Part shown: piece by piece, positions 59,900 to 64,000 of the stretch | Layout of the letters: each line of letters opens with the position of its first letter | Position numbering within the stretch: position 1 is the stretch's first letter | From: Reyranella sp. | GTDB taxonomy: Bacteria > Pseudomonadota > Alphaproteobacteria > Reyranellales > Reyranellaceae | Direction of reading: 5' to 3' | DNA length: 64,000 bases | NCBI RefSeq assembly: GCF_004297405.1 | Contig: NZ_SCVC01000021.1 | Coordinates: 124,001 to 188,000, forward strand | Made by a program: the position numbers and the translations under genes | The notes under the pieces: generated by a model | What the model saw: only the letters and a program-made list of their open reading frames with translations | Database searches by the model: none | Told to the model about the DNA's origin: nothing

Positions 59900-61087
59900 A
59901 TGCGCCTTCTCGTCGCTTTGCTTCTGCTGTTCGGTTTTGCCGCTCCTGCCACCGCCGATTCTCTGGTGCGTATCGAAGGCAAGAATTTCATCACCCCCGA
60001 CGGCAGCGTGCTGCGGCTGAAAGGAATCAGCCTCGGAAACTGGCTGATGCCCGAGGGCTACATGTTCAAATTCGAGGTCGCCAAGGCGCCGCGTCAAATC
60101 TACGGCGCCTTCGAGCGCTTGCTGGGTAAGGACCGTGCAGAGACCTTCTGGCGCCAGTATCGCGACACTTATGTGACCGAAGCCGATATCCGTTTCATCA
60201 AATCGGTCGGCTTCAACATGGTGCGCGTGCCGCTGCACTGGCGGTTGTTCATGGATACCGACGGCCAGATCGGCGGCGATGGCTGGGCGCTGCTCGACCG
60301 CGTGGTGGGCTGGGCCCAGGCGTCGGGCCTCTATGTGATCCCCGACCTGCATGCTGCGCCCGGCGGTCAGACCGGCATCAATCACGATGACGGGCCGGGC
60401 TATCCGCTGATGTTCTATGTGCCGCGCGACCGCGATCTCACGATCAAGCTGTGGCGAGCCATCGCCGAGCGCTATCGCGGCAACTCTACGATGCTCGGCT
60501 ACGACATCCTGAACGAGCCGGCTGCGCCCTATCATGATGTGGCGACGCTCAACGCGCGGCTCGAGCCCTTCTACAAGCGCGCGACGGCGGCGATCCGCGA
60601 AGTCGATCCCGAGCGCATCGTGATTCTGGCCGGTGGGCAATGGAGCTCGAGCTTCGCCATGCTCGGCCCGCCCTTCGCCAAGAACCTTGCCTACACCTAT
60701 CACTCGTTTTGGGCCTCGACGAAGCGCGACTCGATCCAGCGGCATCTTAACTTCGCCAACCTCTACAACGTGCCGTTGTTCCTGGGAGAGACCGGCGAGC
60801 TCACCGACGAATGGAACGAAGGTTTCCGCCGCCTGCACGAGTTCCACGATATCGGCTGGTCGTTCTGGACCTACAAGAATCTCGACACGCCCTCGACTAT
60901 CGTGTCGATCCCGCGTCCCGAGGGTTGGAGCGAGATCGTGGCCTTCGCCGATGGTAAGCAAAAAGAGAAGCCGTCCCAGGACCTCATTGATCGCGCCATT
61001 GCGCAATACCTCGACGGAATCAAGCTGAAGAACGGCACAGTTCGCTGGAGCTATCTCGCCTCGCTCGGCCTGAAGAGCGCGCCGTAG
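59900..61087 (+). CDS. Exported GH5 family glycoside hydrolase
   Basis: The 395-residue enzyme has a signal peptide (MRLLVALLLLFGFAAPATA, cut near 19) and a GH5 barrel from about residue 35. The acid/base is Glu206 in YDILNEPAAP and the nucleophile is Glu297 in LFLGETGE. Substrate-binding residues sit in MVRVPLHWRLF, DLHAAPGGQTG and YHSFWAS. Likely substrates are beta-glucans; the 5-subfamily cannot be told. It has no carbohydrate-binding module, unlike the other GH5 at 41 kb. Confidence 0.9.
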   Translation: MRLLVALLLLFGFAAPATADSLVRIEGKNFITPDGSVLRLKGISLGNWLMPEGYMFKFEVAKAPRQIYGAFERLLGKDRAETFWRQYRDTYVTEADIRFIKSVGFNMVRVPLHWRLFMDTDGQIGGDGWALLDRVVGWAQASGLYVIPDLHAAPGGQTGINHDDGPGYPLMFYVPRDRDLTIKLWRAIAERYRGNSTMLGYDILNEPAAPYHDVATLNARLEPFYKRATAAIREVDPERIVILAGGQWSSSFAMLGPPFAKNLAYTYHSFWASTKRDSIQRHLNFANLYNVPLFLGETGELTDEWNEGFRRLHEFHDIGWSFWTYKNLDTPSTIVSIPRPEGWSEIVAFADGKQKEKPSQDLIDRAIAQYLDGIKLKNGTVRWSYLASLGLKSAP

Positions 61088-61097
61088 CTATTCGCGG

Positions 61098-61814
61098 CTA
61101 GTGCGCGAACGACTTGGCGTAGTGATCCGCCAGGCCGTTCAGCGCGGCAGCACCGTCGCCCTTGAAGGTCGGGCCATGCATGAGGGCGATGGTGGTCGGC
61201 TTGAGTCCTGCCAGCCGGCGCATGGTCGCTTCGGTCATGGGCGTTGGTGGCATGAAGGGCAGCCGGTCGCTGACGGCGATGGCCGGCGCCACGATATCGC
61301 TTTCCGTCGTCGGCTCGGCCGGGCCGACCTGAGTGAAGAGGTCGCTCGAGAAGAGCGTCCCCGTCGTCTCCTCGTAGATAAGGCCGGCATCCCAGTTGTG
61401 CGGGACGTGCGGCGTGTCGAGCCAGCGCACCTTCTTGCCGCCAAGGTCCAGCACCTCGTCGTTCTTGAGTGCGCGAGGCGGACGGTTGGCCATGTCGGTC
61501 AGCCAGATGTTGCAGCCGAGCTGGCCGTGTGCCGGCGTGGCGTTGGGGGCGGCGGCGAGCCATTCGTTCAGCGCGCCCGATTCATCGCCTTCGACATGGC
61601 TGCACGTCGTCCAGCGCAGTTTCTCCAGCGGGATGACGCGCTTCACCGCTTCGGAGATCAACGGAAACAGCGAACGCTGGCCGTAATGGAAGAGCAGCGG
61701 CTCGTCGGCGTCGATCAGGAACTGGTTGAAAGTGAAGCCAGTCGGTCCGACGGCCTGCACGAACGTGGAGAGGCGATAGACCTTGTCTGCGATCTCGGAG
61801 ACTTCGGTTTTCAT
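61098..61814 (-). CDS. Metallo-beta-lactamase-fold protein (ODP/flavodiiron-like)
   Basis: The 238-residue protein has the beta-lactamase-like fold. The metal motif reads SHVEGDESGAL, as in oxygen-sensing/flavodiiron proteins (HxExD), but with Glu where the next His normally is. Other metal residues appear in TPHVPHNWDAGLIYEE, TLFSSDLFTQ and ALMHGPTFKG. There is no flavodoxin domain, so it would be a stand-alone diiron or dizinc protein. Function is unknown. Confidence 0.82.
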   Translation of the reverse strand: MKTEVSEIADKVYRLSTFVQAVGPTGFTFNQFLIDADEPLLFHYGQRSLFPLISEAVKRVIPLEKLRWTTCSHVEGDESGALNEWLAAAPNATPAHGQLGCNIWLTDMANRPPRALKNDEVLDLGGKKVRWLDTPHVPHNWDAGLIYEETTGTLFSSDLFTQVGPAEPTTESDIVAPAIAVSDRLPFMPPTPMTEATMRRLAGLKPTTIALMHGPTFKGDGAAALNGLADHYAKSFAH

Positions 61815-61896
61815 GGGTTCTGCCTTGTGAAGCGGTGCTGGCGGAGATTGCGCGCCCCGTCGAGGTAGCTTGTCAACCGGCGGCAGGTCCGCTCGG

Positions 61897-63009
61897 CTAT
61901 CGCAGGAACTGCCGGAAGCGCTGCAGTGAGAAGTAGAAGAGGATTGATCCGATAAATATCAGTGCGAGAAGCTGTGGCCACACGATATCCAGGCCGGCGC
62001 CACGAAACAGGACCGACTGCGCAAGGATGACGAAGTGAGTGTTGGGCGCCGCGAGCATGATGTTCTGAATGATCTCCGGCATGCTCTCGCGCGGCGTGGT
62101 GGCGCCGGACAGCATCTGAAGCGGCAGGAGAAACAGCATCAGCAGCAGGCCGAACTGCGGCATCGATCCTGCGGCTGTCGCCAGGAATATGCCCATGCAG
62201 GTCGTGGCGAAGATTTGCAGGGCTGCACCGAGCAGGAACAGGGCGACCGAGCCCTGGACCGGCACCGACAGCAATCCCTGCACGACGCAGATCAGGGAGA
62301 ATGCGGACGCGACAAAGACGACCAAGCCCATCGACCAGATCTTGCTCAGCATGATCTCGAAGGGCGTGACGGGCATGACCAGGAGGTGTTCGATCGTACC
62401 ATGCTCGCGTTCGCGGATGAGGGCGGCGCCGGTCAGGACGATCGACAGCATGGTGATCGCCGAGATGACGTTGTTGATGGAGCCGAACCATGCCTTGTTG
62501 AGTTCCTGGTTGAAGCGTGCGCGCAGCGTCAATTCGACGGGCGGCGCGGTGACGCCCCGGTAGCGATCGATGAACTTCGCGATTTCGTCGGTAACGATGA
62601 TCTGGATGTAGCCGGCGCCGTTGAAGGCCTGCGTCATGCGGGTCGCATCGACGTTGAGTTGAATGGTCGGCGTGCGTTCGGCGAGGAGGTCGCGCTGGAA
62701 GTTCGGCGGAATGTCGAGGGCGAAGGTGTCGAGTCCGGCATCCATCCGGCTGTCCATCTCGCCCGGGGAGATGAGACGCGGAACGACGAAGTAGGGCGGG
62801 TAGAACGAGGTGGCGATGCGCGCCGACAAGGGCGAGTGATCCTCGTCGACAATCGAGAGCACCGCATTGTTCAGGGTCTCCGGAATGGCTTTCGAGGCCG
62901 TATAGATAGAGATCGTGAAAGAATAGACGATCAGCACCAGCATCAACGGATCCCGGGCGAGCCCCCACAATTCCTTGACGCCGAGCCTCAGGACGTTGGC
63001 GATACGCAT
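61897..63009 (-). CDS. ABC-2 type transporter permease (YbhS/YhhJ-like)
   Basis: The 370-residue membrane protein has one N-terminal helix (MRIANVLRLGVKELWG then 22-40) followed by a large soluble domain and five C-terminal helices. LLVMPVTPFEIMLSKIWS and LIREREHGTIEHLL mark the ABC-2 coupling region. Such permeases export drugs or lipids with a membrane fusion protein and an ATPase; here the ATPase would lie beyond the window. It starts 2 bases after the upstream permease. Confidence 0.88.
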   Translation of the reverse strand: MRIANVLRLGVKELWGLARDPLMLVLIVYSFTISIYTASKAIPETLNNAVLSIVDEDHSPLSARIATSFYPPYFVVPRLISPGEMDSRMDAGLDTFALDIPPNFQRDLLAERTPTIQLNVDATRMTQAFNGAGYIQIIVTDEIAKFIDRYRGVTAPPVELTLRARFNQELNKAWFGSINNVISAITMLSIVLTGAALIREREHGTIEHLLVMPVTPFEIMLSKIWSMGLVVFVASAFSLICVVQGLLSVPVQGSVALFLLGAALQIFATTCMGIFLATAAGSMPQFGLLLMLFLLPLQMLSGATTPRESMPEIIQNIMLAAPNTHFVILAQSVLFRGAGLDIVWPQLLALIFIGSILFYFSLQRFRQFLR

Positions 63010-63011
63010 GC

Positions 63012-64000
63012 TCAGCTCGCCTGCTTCTTGAGAAGCATCGCGCCGAGGCCGAGCAGGACGGGAACGGCAATCAACAAGGCCAGGAATGCGTTCGTCAGGT
63101 CGGCGAATTCGAGCGCCTTGGAAAAGGTGCCTCGCGAAATCGTCACGAAGTAGGTCGTCGGGTAGATCTGTCCGATGAAGGCGCCAAAGCCCTGCAGCGA
63201 AGAGACCGGATCGACCATCCCCGAATATTGGGTGGCGGGGAGAAGCGTGATGAGCGCCGTGCCGAAGATGGCGGCGATCTGGCTCTTCATGAAGGAGGAG
63301 ATGACCAGTCCCATGCTGGTCGCGATGACGATATAGAGGAAGGCAGCGGAGGCGAAGGCGAGGAAGCTGCCGGTGAAGGGGACGCGGAAGATGAAGACCG
63401 CGAACGCCGCCAGCATCAGGAAGTTCAGCATTCCGAGGACGACGTAGGGGAGCTGCTTGCCGATCAGGAATTCGAGCCGCGTGACCGGCGTCACGTAGAA
63501 ATTAATGATCGACCCGAGCTCCTTCTCGCGCACCACGCTGAGGGCAGCGAGCATGGCAGGGATCATCAGGAGCAAGAGCGGTATGACGGCGGGGACCATC
63601 GCCACCAGGCTCTCGATTCCAGGGTTGTAGCGAAAGCGGACGGCGAGATCGAAACTGCCGACGGCTGCTCCTTTGCCGCGAAGCTCGCGGCTCTTTTGGT
63701 TCAGCCAGGTTTGGTGCACGCCCTGGACGTAGCTGCGTACGGTTTCGGCGCGTGACGGCTGCGCGCCATCGATCCAGGCGCCGATCTCGACCTTGCGACC
63801 GCGCGCGACGTCACGGCCGAAGCCTGGTGGAATCTCGATCGCCAGACTGAGTTCGCCGTTGCGCATGCGGCGGTCGAGGTCGGCGTAGTCGGTGATCGGT
63901 GCCTTTTCCGTGAAATAGCGCGAGCCGGCGAGCTGCAGCGCATAGTCTCGGCTCACGGTCGTGTCGTCGCGATCGAGGACAGCGAAGGTGAGATTCTCGA
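63012..64000 (-). CDS. ABC-2 type transporter permease (partial, start outside the window)
   Basis: The frame runs unbroken through the window edge, giving about 329 visible residues. It has a periplasmic domain ([23 protein letters not shown]) and C-terminal helices, with the ABC-2 segment [30 protein letters not shown]. It pairs with the downstream permease. The true start and the expected ATPase and HlyD-type genes lie beyond 64000. Confidence 0.88.
   Translation of the reverse strand, partial: ENLTFAVLDRDDTTVSRDYALQLAGSRYFTEKAPITDYADLDRRMRNGELSLAIEIPPGFGRDVARGRKVEIGAWIDGAQPSRAETVRSYVQGVHQTWLNQKSRELRGKGAAVGSFDLAVRFRYNPGIESLVAMVPAVIPLLLLMIPAMLAALSVVREKELGSIINFYVTPVTRLEFLIGKQLPYVVLGMLNFLMLAAFAVFIFRVPFTGSFLAFASAAFLYIVIATSMGLVISSFMKSQIAAIFGTALITLLPATQYSGMVDPVSSLQGFGAFIGQIYPTTYFVTISRGTFSKALEFADLTNAFLALLIAVPVLLGLGAMLLKKQAS

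Overview
The window is a GC-rich, gene-dense stretch of bacterial chromosome with no gene-free gap above 300 bases. I found no rRNA, tRNA, CRISPR array, insertion sequence or phage gene. The organism is most likely an alphaproteobacterium. Supporting signs are the cytochrome b / cytochrome c1 gene order, the prs-rplY-pth-ychF housekeeping run with a CTC-type L25, several Bug-type solute-binding proteins, and many acyl-CoA, CoA-transferase and NIPSNAP genes. A soil lineage such as Reyranella or another Rhodospirillales/Hyphomicrobiales relative would fit, but that placement is from memory and weak.

Layout. 1-1.1 kb: end of the bc1 operon, closed by a clear terminator. 1.7-4.5 kb (minus): CitE-like lyase, class III CoA-transferase and dienelactone hydrolase. 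4.6-9.4 kb (plus): PaiB-like protein, then a complete tripartite tricarboxylate transporter with two tandem binding proteins. 9.4-12.8 kb: divergent phytase-like and PhoX-like phosphatase genes. 12.8-16.3 kb (minus): ychF, pth, rplY, prs. 16.4-20.1 kb (minus): exported RidA-like protein coupled to an M81 peptidase, then an AidB-like acyl-CoA dehydrogenase. 20.2-23.1 kb (plus): SRPBCC, YceI, serine hydrolase and VOC proteins. 23.1-26.0 kb (minus): PLP aminotransferase and a membrane-anchored glutamate-synthase-like flavoprotein.

26.0-33.6 kb has a molybdenum theme: modC and modB (no modA) behind an MsrQ-like haem membrane protein, then an enolase-superfamily enzyme, a NIPSNAP protein and an orphan molybdopterin-binding subunit of the xanthine dehydrogenase family. 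33.6-36.8 kb (minus): amidohydrolase, CobW-type metallochaperone and glutathione transferase with overlapping ends. 36.8-41.0 kb (minus): TorF-like porin, a methyltransferase and two acyl-CoA dehydrogenases.

41.0-46.5 kb is the most unusual part. A 1163-residue secreted-type cellulase carries three CBM2 modules, several Calx-beta repeats and a GH5 domain placed between pieces of Calx-beta sequence. It is transcribed away from a LytS-type histidine kinase and LytTR response regulator. 46.5-54.8 kb holds unrelated small units: a family 5 binding protein, an isocitrate-lyase-family enzyme, a SET-domain protein, a secreted nuclease with a lipoprotein, a TetR regulator, a PCuAC-like protein, an NTF2-like protein, an FAD monooxygenase and hypotheticals. 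54.8-64 kb: two MFS transporters, a third Bug protein, a GntP-like permease, a second exported GH5 enzyme, a metallo-beta-lactamase-fold protein and two ABC-2 permeases, the last cut by the window end.

The overall picture is a free-living heterotroph invested in carboxylate uptake, acyl-CoA chemistry, organic phosphate scavenging and beta-glucan hydrolysis. All functions are read from sequence and family knowledge; no search was run.
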